Source: Meloidogyne chitwoodi (taxonomy: Eukaryota; Nematoda; Chromadorea; Rhabditida; Meloidogynidae). From it: 64,000 nt of DNA. The first letter of the stretch is position 1; every line of letters starts with the position of its first letter. The stretch spans positions 434,001 to 498,000 of the forward strand of contig JACZZP010000002.1 of assembly GCA_015183035.1 (NCBI GenBank). Reading direction: 5' to 3'. Under the pieces are notes generated by a model. That model did not search any database, was not told where the DNA came from, and saw nothing but the letters and a program-made list of their open reading frames with translations. This document shows, one piece after another, positions 21,772 through 33,795 of this stretch. The position numbers were made by a program, and so were the translations under genes.

Positions 21772-24700
21772 ATGAATAATAACAAAATTTATTCTTTTCT
21801 AATAAACAAATTAAAAATAAAAAATAAAACAAATTTAAAAAAAAATCAAAAAAATAAATCATCATTAGACCAATTTTGTGATTTTACTTCTCTTGTTGGT
21901 TTTAAATTTTTACATTCAAAACATTTTTTTTGGTTAAGAATTCTCTCAGCTTTTTTAATGATTTTTTCAACTTTTTTAATTTTATTACAAACAAGTTATT
22001 TTTGGAAAAAATATTTGCAAAGTTTAGGGCAGAAAATTGCAACAGTTAAAGAAACTGAAAATTATCAATTAATTCAGCCTAAGTTTTTGGTCTGTTTTAG
22101 TCATCAAACAATGTAAGAACATATATGTTTTATTTATAAACAACAATGTTTTTCTGGTGAGCATTTCCTACTAAAACAAAGAATTAATAATATTCCTTTA
22201 GTTACCTATGTTTATTTTCCGGAAACAATTATTGGTAATATAGTAGTGTTTACCCACCCCCCCTTTTTTTAAATTAACCATTAAATAAAGCTTTTATATG
22301 AAGACTAATCTCTCCTCTATAAAAGAAACTGTATTACAATTTTGAAAAAGAGTAACTATCCACTTGTCAGTTCAGTGTCTTTTTGTCTTTTGTAACAAGG
22401 GCCAATTGAAATGCCAAATATTAATTTAATATAAGTTCATCCCTTTGGAGAGTAAAATTTAAAATAAAAAAGTGGGCCGGAGAGCCCAAAAAAAAAAGAT
22501 ATGATTTTATACAAATCAACCATAAAATCTTAAACCTAAAATAATTAAAAATAATTTAAGAGGACGCCGGCGAATCCTCATACTCCAAAAATTAAATAAA
22601 ATTCAATAAAAATAAACTAATAGTAAAATAATTTTTCTTTTCTAAATAAATTTAATAATGTAATTGTATATATTAAGCAAAAATATTGGAAAAACATTAA
22701 TTAATTAATTTTATTTAATTTATTTAATCTATTAAATTTAATTTCTCTCCTTTTAGATCACTTATGAGAGGGTATGGAAGTATTGATTTTAGAGAATTAG
22801 TATATCTTCATCAAATTGAATCTGTTACACAAAACAGAATTATTGAACAGGTTTAACCTTCAAAAATCAAAATTTGAAATTTTTATAGTTAAATAAGGAA
22901 ATTGATGAACTTGATGATTTTTTTAATTCTCCAATTAATTCGAATGATACACTCAGACAAAAAGGCATTTTAATTTCCAAAAAGTTGAAATTTCTTCGTG
23001 AAGTTGCTGCGCAAATAGCTGTAAGAATTTTTCAGTTGTTTTAAATATTAGAATTTTATTTTTTAATTTATAAACAAAATTTTTATAAATTAAACTTCTT
23101 CTTTTAATGAAGACAAGTGAGTGTGACCAGTCTTATGCTTCAGTTTTTTGTTTCATTTTTTTGCTTCAGATTTTTGCTTCATTTTTTTTGCTTCAGATTT
23201 TGCTTCTTTTTTTGCTTCTTTTTTTTGCTTCAGATTTTGCTTCATTTTTTTTTTGCCTCAGATTTTTGCTTCATTTTTTCTGCTTCAGATTTTGCTTCAT
23301 TTTTTTTTTGCCTCAGATTTTTGCTTCATTTTTTCTGCTTCAGATTTTTTAATTTTTAGTTTATCTAATTAGGTGATATCTAGAGGTTTAGTGAATCTAC
23401 GGTGAGCCAACTATTTAAATCATTCTTCCAAAACACCAAAATTCGGTAGAAGGATTAATTATGAATATTCCAATTAAATAATATCTAAAATATAAATTTA
23501 ATAAAAAATATAATTAAATAAAATAATTAATTTTACACAGTTTGATGATATTGAATATTTTTCAAATCCTTCTTTACCTTTCAATTCTACCCAAAATAAT
23601 AATAAGAATGAAAGAACAGAATATCGTCAACAACGCAATCGTTTGGATAAATGTCTAATTAAATATTTAAAAACAAAACAAATTGATATATTTGTAAATT
23701 GTAGATTTCTTAAAGCAAAACAAATTTATTTACAATTTATTAAACAACAAAAAGATTATTTTTCTTATGCAAGGAGTGTTTGGTTAGATCCGGATCAGTT
23801 GATTATTAAAAGTATAAAATTAATTTTAAAATTATCCAAAAAATTAATTGCACAATTAATTATATTTATTCGACAAAATTTTAAATTTTTAAAAAATTAT
23901 TTTATTTTTTAAAAAAGGTCACTTCTTCAACGACGGCTTAGGCCAATGGCAACGCAGCTGGCAAATTGACAATGGTCTTTGCGCACTTGGAGGACCACAA
24001 AATCGAAGTTTAATAGATCTCAACCTTTTAAAAATTGAACAAAATTTCGATTATATTCTTGTTAAATCTAATCGTCTAGAAGGACATCCTAATGCTCGAA
24101 TTTATTTTTACCTTTTATATGAGGACATAAATACAAAACAATTGATACGTGCTAATTCTTATGAGTTAATTTCTGGAAAGAATTTGGAAATTACTGTTAG
24201 GGGAATGTCAGAGATTATGGTAAAACTAAAAAAATTTAATTAAAGGTTTTAAATAATTAAAAATTTTCAAGGAAGAAGATTGTTCAAACTCTTATCCATC
24301 AGATTGTACTCCAAACGGTGATTTTGCTTATTCTCCAATTGTATATCTATAAAAAACTTTTTTTCTAATTTATTTTTATTCTTGGTCTGTAAATGGTGCC
24401 AAAAACAAGTTAGAGAAGCCTGCCCTTGTGCTAACCCAGATCTCTTTTTCTCTGAGTATTTGCATTCAAAGGATATGAGGAATTGTACACTTTTGGATGT
24501 TTTAAAATGTGGTGCTAATCAAAAAGAATTATTTACTCAAGGCAAAATTTTGAAAAGTTTGAAAAATTAATTTTATCATAGTTGAATGTCCCAATGCTTG
24601 TAAAACAACTGAATACACCGGAGATTATGCTGCATTTGATTTAACACTTGAAATGCTTAATATAAGCATTGAAGAAGCTGTAATTAGCTATACAAGAGAA

Positions 24701-26659
24701 CAAATGCTTTTGCTTGATAAATTGAATGAATTTAAATGGCCTAAAATGAAAATTGTGAGGGGGAAGGACACGAAAATGTTTGTTAATTATTGTTCTAATA
24801 CTTCTGATATTTCTAATACAAATTCTGATTTTTTAATACAAATTCTGATTTTTCTAATATAAATTCTGATTTTTTAATACAAATTCTGATTTTTCTAATA
24901 CAAATTCTGATTTTTCTAATACAAATTCTGATTTTTCTAATACAAATTCTGATTTTTCTAATACAAATTCTGATTTTTCTAATACAAATTCTGATTTTTC
25001 TAATACAAATTCTGATTTTCTAATACAAATTCTGATTTTTCTAATATAAATTCTGATTTTTTAATACAAATTCTGATTTTATATTTTCGCAATCTTAAGT
25101 TGGAGAGCAAGTAAACGACTGGATAAAATATTGGATAAATACTATTACTTTGTAATTAATTTATTTCGCTTTTTATATGGAAGGTAATTAATGAACTTAT
25201 TTAATTACAATTATTTCAATAATTTTAAGCACTTTTACTTTACCAACAATTTTTTCTGAGGACATTGTTGCTTCAACAAATGAGTCGATTGAGCAACTTA
25301 AACCTTTGTTTGAGTTAACAGAATTAAATTTTAATAAACTTGAACTTTGTGGTTCTAGTCAAGATTCTTCTTTTGCAATAGAACTTTCCAAATTTGGAAA
25401 CATTTTTCTTGTTGATATTTTTAGGAAATTAAGTTGGAATCAAGTAAAAATGTTGAAAAATTAGTTATAAATTATTATTTCAGTTTTACCCTTGTCCAAC
25501 AAGTATTTCTGGTGAAAATTGTCAAAGATTGCTGAATAATGGAAGTTGGGACGAAAATACACTCTTGGCTTTACAAAAATTAGAAAAGTTATTATTACAA
25601 ATATTTTTTTAATTAATTTTTTAAATAAAAAAGGACTCTTTTCTACAGTCAATGTTCACTAGAATTAGCATTAACACTTAATTCTACACCTGCCAATCCA
25701 ATTTGTATTGTACAATTTTATAGTCAGGCTATTGAAAATCTTTCTTATTTTAACCTAGTTTGTATTTTAAAAATATTATTTAAAATTTTATTTTTAATTT
25801 TTAATAGACCCTTTCAAAGTTGAGAATAGTTGGTAATGAATTGCTTGAACAAATGATAAATAATAAATTTGATTTGTCTGATGGACAATGTAAACAAAGA
25901 AAAATTGAACAGCTTAGAAATTTACTGGTAAATTAATTATTTAGTTATTTTCTTTTAAAATAGAATACATCTGTTCTTTCATCGCCCAAAAATTCTAACA
26001 ATTCTTGGATGGAGTCATTTAGTAAATTTTTAAATGAACACAGTGCCATGCGAATGATAAACGACTTTTTAACGTAAAAATTATTTAAATAAATTAATCA
26101 AATTTTTTAATTTTAAAGTGCAAGAATGGCATTAATTACTATTTATTATCGTGGATTAACATACCAACGTATAATATATAAAGATGGTTATACTCTTTGG
26201 GAATTAATGTGTAAGCGTTGATTATTTTAGTAATACTTATTTTAATTTATAAAATATATATTATAAGTAAGATTTAATAAATTGTAAACTTAAAAACAAG
26301 TAAACTTGAAAATATAATTGTAAACTTAACAAAAACTTAGGTATAATTGAGCATATATTATAAACTTAAAAAAACAAGTAAAATTTAACATATAATTGTA
26401 AACTTAAAAACTTAAGTAAAATTAAAAATAAACTTAAAAAATTTAAAATTAATTTTTAGCTGATGTTGGAGGTGTTTTGGGACTTTATTTTGGTTTAACA
26501 ATAATAACAGTTTATGAATTAGCTGTATTTTTAACACTTGTTGATAAAGAACCAGCAGAGATACATCGACCTCCACCAGCGAGAATATTTACTCGTCGCT
26601 TGCTTTACAATAATGATAATTTTTTAAAAGATGAAAAACTTGTTCCGACAATTTTTTAA
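21772..26659 (+). CDS. DEG/ENaC (degenerin) cation channel subunit
   Basis: A complete degenerin/ENaC/ASIC-family subunit, 836 residues in 15 exons: 21772-22112, 22757-22850, 22889-23020, 23541-23811, 23918-24219, 24272-24340, 24385-24541, 24582-24777, 25230-25443, 25484-25587, 25649-25757, 25808-25927, 25964-26073, 26119-26210, 26460-26659. Features in order: FCDFTSLVGFKFLHSKH, TM1, a very long ectodomain, the cysteine-rich pattern FAYSPI then VCKWCQKQVREACPC, and the pore/TM2 block DVGGVLGLYFGLTIITVYE. The family selectivity filter G-x-S reads G-L-T. The short intron 24341-24384 seems to end in TG rather than AG, and the one after 24541 starts GC. Exon 8's end is uncertain because a repeat follows. 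Such channels mediate mechanosensation, acid or peptide gating; the ligand is unknown. Confidence 0.85.
22558..22685 (+). repeat. TCCAAAAATTA...TATTAAGCAAAA element, copy 1
   Basis: A short palindromic head (GAGGACGCCGGCGAATCCTC) is followed by CTCCAAAAATTAA, an AT-rich middle, and the tail TATATTAAGCAAAA. Related copies are at 29390-29514, 31011-31130 (partial), 32518-32640, 39010-39142 (reverse), 42492-42615 and 50487-50615. It lies in intron 1 of the DEG/ENaC gene. Confidence 0.6.
23143..23348 (+). repeat. TTTTTGCTTCAGAT tandem repeat
   Basis: An irregular tandem array of 13-16 bp units in intron 3 of the DEG/ENaC gene. Open frames run through all three phases only because the unit lacks stops; they are Phe/Leu/Ala repeats with no sign of being genes. 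Confidence 0.8.
24795..25080 (+). repeat. 21-bp tandem repeat TCTAATACAAATTCTGATTTT
   Basis: About 13 copies of a 20-21 bp unit in the intron between exons 8 and 9 of the DEG/ENaC gene. It directly follows the coding sequence, so the array could partly be translated if the donor at 24777 is wrong. Confidence 0.85.
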
Positions 26660-27017
26660 AATATTTTTTTTAATATTTTATATGAAAATTCAGAGATGAT
26701 GGAAAATAATTTTTTAATGTATGTATGAAATTGTCAAGAAATTTTATTTTTTGTAATATTTTAATAAAAAAATGTCACGCGCTTACAGCTTTAGAAACTT
26801 GTGTTTGCTTCATAGATTAAAAATCAAAAGAAAAATTGTTGCTATGTTTAAAACGTGTCTTAACGTCTGACAGATAAATATACAAAAATGCTTCTTACAT
26901 TTTAAAAAAATTGAAATAATTTTTTTGTTGACTCAATAGTCTTTTATGGGCTTTTTAAACATTCCTAACAACAATGTTTAATTTATATTTTAACTTATTA
27001 AAAATTAATTCAAAAAA
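26660..27017. other. Intergenic, DEG/ENaC to pectate lyase C
   Basis: About 360 bp, expected to contain the channel 3' UTR and the pectate lyase promoter. No repeat or factor site recognised. Confidence 0.5.
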
Positions 27018-28266
27018 ATGCATTTCCTACTTCTCTCCTCTTTTATAATTATTATATTAATTAATTCTTTACCTTCTTTTGGGTTAAATACGAAAGGAGC
27101 TACTTTCTGTAAATTTCCAAAAGCCACTAGTGTAAATGAAACAAATAAAGCATTTTTTATTTCTGGCCATCATGACTTTGGCTATCAAAGAATTATTTAT
27201 AATGCTAAAAAGAATACTTGCAATCCAAATATACCAAAACAATGGGATTCTGCTATTATTATTCAAGATGGTGGGAGTGTAAGTAATGTTATTCTTGGTG
27301 TTTCTCCTGATGGGACTTCTGCTGATATTAATTGTATGGGCAGTTGTACTCTCACTAATGTATAGTAAGTAAAATTTTTGACTTAAAAATAAATTACAAA
27401 TTAAAAATATTTACAATCTTAAAGTTGTAAATATTCAATTTAATGTTGAGGTAAAATATTTTCAAATTTAAATAAAAACTTAAAGTTTACAAATAAACTT
27501 CATATTTACAAATAAACTTCATATGTACAAACTTTAAGTTTACGAATAAACTTTATATTTACAAACTTTAAGTTTACAAATAAACTTTATATTTATAAAC
27601 TTTAATTATATATTTAATAAAAGATAAATTTAAGTTGGGAAAATGTTTGCTGGCGTGGTGCTAGTTTTCGTGTGGCAAAAAACTTTAAGAAAGGAGACAA
27701 AACGCAATATACTTATGTAAGTTTATGTTTTATTAAAAATTAATTATTTTTAGACTGTAAATGGAGGAGGGGCATTGGACGGGTTTCAGAAAATTTTTGA
27801 TCAATCCGGGCCAGGAAAGACAATTATTAACAATTTTTGTTCTGTAAATAATGCGATAGGTATTGTCTCTTGTGGAGATTGTGGAAATCAATATCGACGT
27901 GATATAACTATTAAAAATTCAAAATTTATGGGCCCAATGTTGACTATTGCTGGTAAGCTATTCCATCAATTATAAAAATATTTATATCGTTTTAACCTTG
28001 ATAATCATCTCTTTTAATTTTCTTTTACTATGTTATTTTCATTAGATCTAATATAAATAAATTAAGGTGGAAATCCAGGTGATAAAGTTGTTCTACAAAA
28101 TGTTGAAGTATATGGAGACAACAATTCATCATCGAAAATAAAATTTGCTTGTTCAGAATATATGGGACAATCAGTCCAAAATCCTTGGGCTAACAGTTAC
28201 AAACCTGGACAAGCTGGTGGAAAAAGTTGTAGTTACGCTGCCAATGCTGTAAAATTAGTAAATTAA
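27018..28266 (+). CDS. Pectate lyase, PL3 family (copy C, mosaic)
   Basis: A 275-residue PL3 pectate lyase with signal peptide; exons 27018-27364, 27635-27716, 27754-27952, 28067-28266, with the same intron positions as A and B. It shows FCKFPKATS, IIQDGGSVSNVILG, CMGSCTLTNV, NGGGALDGFQKIF and CGDCGNQYRR, with CWRGA at the usual CEDA site. The sequence is a patchwork. The stretch coding NKAFFISGHHDFGYQRIIY equals copy B at DNA level. From about 27190 to 27935 (rest of exon 1, intron 1, exons 2 and 3) it is almost identical to copy A. The last exon matches neither closely. This indicates recent gene conversion or unequal crossing-over inside the cluster. Confidence 0.92.
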
Positions 28267-28585
28267 ATTATGAAAAAATTAAGCAATAAAAATGAGAAAT
28301 TTAAAAATTTTACAATCTTACAATTCTGATTGCTTTACTTGTTACTTTCTAGTTTCTGTCTAATTAAGTTCTGTTTTTAATTACCTAATTCTGTTTCAAG
28401 TTAATTCTGATTATTTCTGATTTTGGGCATTTAAAACACAAAATTCTGTTTTGTATTTTTATGTTTTTTTTTCAACTTTACTAAATTCTGATTTCTATTA
28501 TAGCTATTTTCAAGTTTGCTATATTTGTACACTTAAGTTTAGAATAGAAGAATAAATAAAAGTTACTGTAAATATATATATTTTT
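28267..28585. other. Convergent 3' spacer, pectate lyase C and Cys-loop channel
   Basis: Tail-to-tail spacer of about 320 bp holding both 3' ends. It contains scattered AATTCTGATT words of the dispersed motif family. Confidence 0.55.
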
Positions 28586-31500
28586 CTATGCATATTGCTT
28601 TGATGCCATAAACAAACAAACTGTCCAATATATACAACTAAATAAAATAAAAAATATAGGCATCCAAATTCTAGCGTAATAGTCAATTCGAGCAGGTTGA
28701 TAATCTGACTTTCTAAGTTTGTTTTTAAGCCAAGAGCAAAATGGATTGTTTTGTTTTTTACGCAAGTTTAGCTAAAAATAAGGCATAAAATGAATATTAA
28801 AATAATAATATATTTCCTTTTACCATTTTTACGCTAAATGGTCGACCGAATCTCTCTTCTGGTAAAATTTTTTGTTTTTCTATTAAATCTCCTTGTGCTG
28901 TTGTTGCAAGTGGTAAAAGTAGTGATGAAGGAAGTATTCCACTTATTGGAATCATTCCGAGACTAACAAGCACAGCATTACCTATTCCACCCTAATAAAT
29001 GGAAAATTAATTATTTGGAGGAAATAAAGTTAAAAAAAATTTTAAATATCTTTATTATTACACCACCCACCAATTCACAAGAACACGAAGTAGTATTTTG
29101 CTCATTTCCAGACTTTTTACCATTTGTCCATTCATCCCATTGTTGCTCTGGAGGGGATAACAGTTCAACATCATTATTATCTTCCTCAATTGACCTTTGT
29201 TGTTTTCTTCCTATTCTTGATTTACGTCTTTTGTCATTTCTAATTGAAGAATCTTGATAACAAACAATGGCATATTCAACAAGTGCACTTAAAAACATTA
29301 AAAATAATAATCAAAAAATTTCATCAGATTTTTGAATATTCGTAATTTATTTTTTAACAAGTTTGTTAAATTTCAAAAATATAGACAAGGATTAATAACA
29401 ATCCTCTTTCCAAAAATTAGTTTATACTCGGTGCAAGAATTAGACTACGATTAATAAAAAATAAAATGTTTTTTATTATAAAATTATGATGTATTTTTTA
29501 ATATTAAGCAAAAGGAGAACAGTTTTCTTTTGATTTATCTTGCATAAATAAATTTTAATAATTTTTTAATTTTTTTAGCTTTAATAGTTTATTAAATTAT
29601 GGCTAATTTTGTTGTTTTAATAATTTTAAATTTTATTTTCTAATTAATTTAAAAATACCTAAAAACAAAAAGTTCACATGCCCCAAGCCAGACATCTACT
29701 ACCTTAAATTTTAATTATTTTTAAAATTTATTAAAGCTATTTTAAAAACAAATATATTTACCTTAACATAATTAACTGGAGGTAATTTTGCATTAATTGA
29801 AGATTGCATAGTTGTTATGGTTAATAATGTTGTTATTGCTAAAGTTACTCTTCCAGCAGTGGAATGCATATCTATCCAGAAACTTATCTTAAAAATAAAT
29901 AAAAAATAATATTTTATTTAAAAATTTAAAAAATAAAATTAAATAAATAAATAGAGAAAATGTGTTTGTTTATCAGTCAAATTTTGGGTTACAAGAAAAA
30001 ATTCCCCGAATTTCGGAAACACTTTTTGGCATAATTCCCAATACTTTAAATAATTAATATTTAATTGTACTAAATTAATTTTAAAAAAATATTCAAAATA
30101 AACTAACCAAACTAACACAAACAACCATTGATGTGGGAATATAAAGTTGAAGAACAAAATAAGTAAAAAGTCTTGAAAGGCGTATTCTCAAACGTAAACA
30201 AGCATAAGAGCCTTTTTTTAAATTTAATTAAAATTAATTTTAATTTAATTAATTACCAGTGTTTGTGTGACTTGTACATTCTACCCCAGTATCGATATAA
30301 TCTAATTTAAAGTCTGGTAAGTCTTTGCCAACACCTTGCTTTATTTGAACACTTTCTTTAATTAATTAAATATTATTTAAATTAATTAATTAATTAATTA
30401 TTTATTTAATTACTAAAAAAGCCCACTTTTCACCTAAAATATATTTAATTTTTTCTTCATTGGGAATTGCTTTTTTAATCAAAAAATTAAAAAAAATTTA
30501 TATATTAAAGTAACGCAAAGTCGAGACACGAGACTAAGCATTTAAAAACTAGGTCTCGGCTTTAAAATTTATTTTTCTCTTGGAAGGGTTCGAAAAGGAT
30601 AAAATGAGTACCTCGGTAAGTTCTCAAGTTATTTGTCAAACCAACTCTCGGTTTAAAATGAAAGTCTCGAGTTTACTTAAAAACCTCGTTTTTGAAAAAG
30701 TAAAAAACCTTGTAAAGATCCATTCCCTGCCCATTCATAAATTATATCTTTGGTTGTATGTGCATAACTAATTAAATCAAAATCACAATTTTGAACATCT
30801 AAAGGATATAATTGAAGATTCATTGGACAAGAACAAACTAAAGAAAGTCTGGAACTGTAAAGAACACTTCCATTTGGATATATTCTTACAAACATATTCT
30901 CTGAATCTATCTGTTTTTCAAATAATTTATAAGAGAATTTGAGGGAATTTTTTTTCTTAAACTTTTATTTAAAAAAATATTTTTAGGCCATAAAAACCGG
31001 AATGTCCAAAAATGAGGAACGACGTCAACCCCCCTTTCCAAAAATTAATCATCTTTTACAATCTTAAATAAGATTGTAATTTGTATTAAACTATTTAAAT
31101 AAATTTTTAATTCAATTATTATTAAAGACCGGATTTTTAGGTGAGAAAAAAGTGTTAATTAACCATAGCTGACCACTGTCTCTCCGAAGGCTAACTTAAT
31201 CTCTCGTTTGCAAGAGACGTAGAAAAGTAGTGGTCAGCAGAGAAAATATTTAAAATTTCTTTTGTACAATTCCTTTCATTTTATACAATTTTCTCTGCTG
31301 ACCACTACTTTTCTACTTCTCTTGCAAACGAGAGATTAAGTTAACCTTCGGAGAGACAGTGGTCAGCTATGGTTGGTTAACAATTTTTTATGACCTAAAA
31401 TTTCGGTCTCTAATTATTATATATTAAACAAAACAAAAGGGAAAAAGGCAAAATAATTTATCTTTTTTTACCTTTTTATTACTTCTCATTATTTAATTTG

Positions 31501-32445
31501 TCAAATTTTTTTAAATTTTAATACTAACCATATGTCGATGAGCCAATTTTTCCGTAGGGAAGAATGTGTCAGGAAACCAAATACGAGCTTTAACGTGTGG
31601 AACAATTAAAAATGGAGGTAAAGGTCTTTTTGGAGAGAATGAATAATTTTGATAATTTAATCGTCTATCTAGCCATTGCTCTCTAAAAGTTATTTGTATT
31701 GTATATTCCATATTTACAACATCAATTTTACTTAACATTCTGACAAGAATGTTGACACGTACTTTCACTGCTTTAAATGAAAATTAATTTTTTTATTTTT
31801 AATTTAATTTATTAAACTTCTTTAGGGAAAACAGGTGGAAATGTTTAAATTTTATTTTTTTAATCCGCAAATATTAACTGCAATTTTAGTAATTATTATT
31901 AATTTATTTTTGGAGAGACAACAATTCCACCATTTTTTATGTTTTTCCCTAAAATAGTATATAATTTACTTAATGGAAATAGCCCTAAATTAAGCGTAAA
32001 GAAGCACTTGTTACAATTTACTTAAAATACTTTATAAAGTTGCGGATAAAAGTTGCGGACTCCTTTCAGAAAACTGGCAAAACAGTCAAGTAAAATAACA
32101 TTAAAATTCATTATTACTGTTCGGCTTGTTCGGATCCCAAATTCGGAAAAAAATATTATAAACCATTAGTAATAATATTTAAATTAATATTTTATACAAT
32201 AATCACTCACCAGTTTCATTCAAATCAGACTCCACTGGTGGTGGTCTAATTCTTAACTGATCATACTTTTTTAATAATTCATCCAAAATTAATTGATGGT
32301 CCTCTCTTCTTGATAAACTCCAAAATTTGTCTTCTAAATTTGTTGTCTCTTTTGAATAATTAAATTTTTGTCCATTTGTTTTAATAAAAAAGAAAATTAA
32401 AATAATAAAATTATTTTTAAAGATGAAAATAAATTTTGTTGTCAT
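28586..32445 (-). CDS. Cys-loop ligand-gated ion channel subunit
   Basis: A 543-residue pentameric ligand-gated channel subunit of the anion-channel-like branch (GluCl/GABA/amine-gated type). Ten exons read 32445-32211, 31770-31529, 30910-30709, 30355-30257, 30211-30108, 29887-29762, 29702-29659, 29287-29062, 28991-28824, 28771-28586, all in phase. Order: signal peptide, a ligand-binding domain with WLDRRLNY and [12 protein letters not shown], the Cys-loop [16 protein letters not shown]1 ([16 protein letters not shown]), M2 ([18 protein letters not shown]), M3, an intracellular loop, and M4 ([16 protein letters not shown]). Anion channels normally carry P-A-R before M2; here it reads T-A-G-R, so selectivity is uncertain. 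Ligand cannot be assigned by eye. Its introns carry a large hairpin (31157-31380). Confidence 0.9.
29390..29514 (+). repeat. TCCAAAAATTA...TATTAAGCAAAA element, copy 2
   Basis: CAAGGATTAATAACAATCCTC forms the head, followed by TTTCCAAAAATTAG and ending AATATTAAGCAAAAGG. Lies in an intron of the Cys-loop channel gene (opposite strand). Confidence 0.55.
31011..31130 (+). repeat. Partial copy of the TCCAAAAATTA element
   Basis: The head GAGGAACGACGTCAACC and TTTCCAAAAATTAATC are present and match the reverse-orientation copy at 39010-39142; a clear TATTAAGCAAAA tail is missing. Confidence 0.45.
31157..31380. mobile_element. MITE-like hairpin with ~80-bp arms
   Basis: CCATAGCTGACCACTGTCTC at 31163 is repeated in inverted form ending near 31374. 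The arms are about 80 bp with few differences, and the loop is about 45 bp. TTAA lies just outside both ends, compatible with a piggyBac-type target site but also possible by chance in such AT-rich DNA. It lies in an intron of the Cys-loop channel gene. Confidence 0.75.
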
Positions 32446-33795
32446 TTTTGAATTTTTTCAACACTAAAAATTAAGGTTTACTTTCCAAAACAATTAAACT
32501 AGTGAACAATATTTAAGAGGATTACCGGTATATCCTCATTCCAAAAATTTAATATATTGAATTATTTTAATAACATTATAAATATTCGTATTATTTGTTT
32601 AAATTAAATAGTAAATTTATTTTTATATATTTTGCAAAAATATAGAGTATAGATAGTATGTGATTAATAAAATTAAAATTAAGAGAGTGAAAGATATAAA
32701 ATCTTTGGTTAGATAAGAAAAGTTTACAATCTTAAAACTTGAAATTTAAGTTTAAGAGAGTAAAATATATTTACAAAGCTTGTGCTTAGATAAGAGAAGT
32801 TTACAATCTTAAAAATAAGTTTTAAGTAAGAGAAGTTTACAAACCTAAACGGTTTTAGTTTGTACGCGTCTTTTATCTAAACAAGATAGTATGTAAAAGG
32901 AGGAGAGACAATACTATGCCAGCTAATTAATTTCTCTTCTTTCTTTTCATATAGCCTAACTTTTACAATCTTAAAAATAATAATAAAACTAAAAATTATT
33001 TTACTTATTTTTTTACACTTATTTTTAGAATGTTGTTTTGATGTTAATAAGTTTAAGTGACTTTTTAAAACCTTAGAAAAAAAATGTCACAAACACTCAG
33101 GTTTTTTAGCTTTATTATTTGCACACCCTTAAACTCTCTTCTCTTTTTTTTTCGTTTCCTTTTCCTGAAAATAATTTTTGTGAGAAACATATGAAGTGTA
33201 AAAAGAAAGCTTTTTTTTGAAAATTAATTATAAAAAATACGTGAAGGTAAAAATATTAATTTTTTAAATTAAAAGAAAATAAAATAATTTAAAAAATTTA
33301 AAAGAAAAATAAATTAAATTTAAAAATAAATTTTTTTTAATTCTTAAAAAAGGTTAAATCAATTTAGTTATTTTTTCTAATTTATTTAATTCATGTGTAT
33401 ACAAAGAGATGTATTGTCTTAATTTTTAAAAATATTTTTAAAAATATTTTTTAGATTAAAAAAAAATTTATTTTTATTTTTTAATAATCAATACTCATTT
33501 CACGATGGTTCAATTCCATCTACCATCCACACATTTTTCCGCAACATACGAATATAATATGCATTCTTAATTTTTTATTGCCCTACACCAAACAAGATAA
33601 AAATAAGTTTTATTTATTTTTTGTAGGGGAAATAAATAGGCGTTAGAAGAATATATTGATTTCCTTTTTCTTAGCTAATTTTCTCTATTCCAAACAAATA
33701 TTTAAATCATTATATTTAATTTGTGTTCATTTTTATAAATTTTTAATAATAATTTTATTAATTCAGCATTTCCTTTATTTATAAAATTTTATAAA
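32446..33795. other. Divergent intergenic region, Cys-loop channel and SPRY gene
   Basis: About 1.35 kb between two divergent starts. It holds a copy of the TCCAAAAATTA element (32518-32640), AAACTTAAG-type words (32700-32870), and otherwise AT-rich DNA. An acceptor-like TTATTAATTCAG precedes the SPRY start by about 30 bp and could be a trans-splice site. Confidence 0.5.
32518..32640 (+). repeat. TCCAAAAATTA element, copy 3
   Basis: Palindromic head GAGGATTACCGGTATATCCTC followed by ATTCCAAAAATTT, with a degraded tail ATATTTTGCAAAAATA. Upstream of the Cys-loop channel start. Confidence 0.55.

Noticed and set aside
23107..23372. Three overlapping open frames of 74-81 codons
   Set aside because: They are the three phases of a TTTTTGCTTCAGAT tandem repeat inside an intron; no real protein features.
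24795..25080. CRISPR-like spacing of 21-bp units
   Set aside because: The units are contiguous with no unique spacers and the genome is eukaryotic; it is a simple minisatellite.
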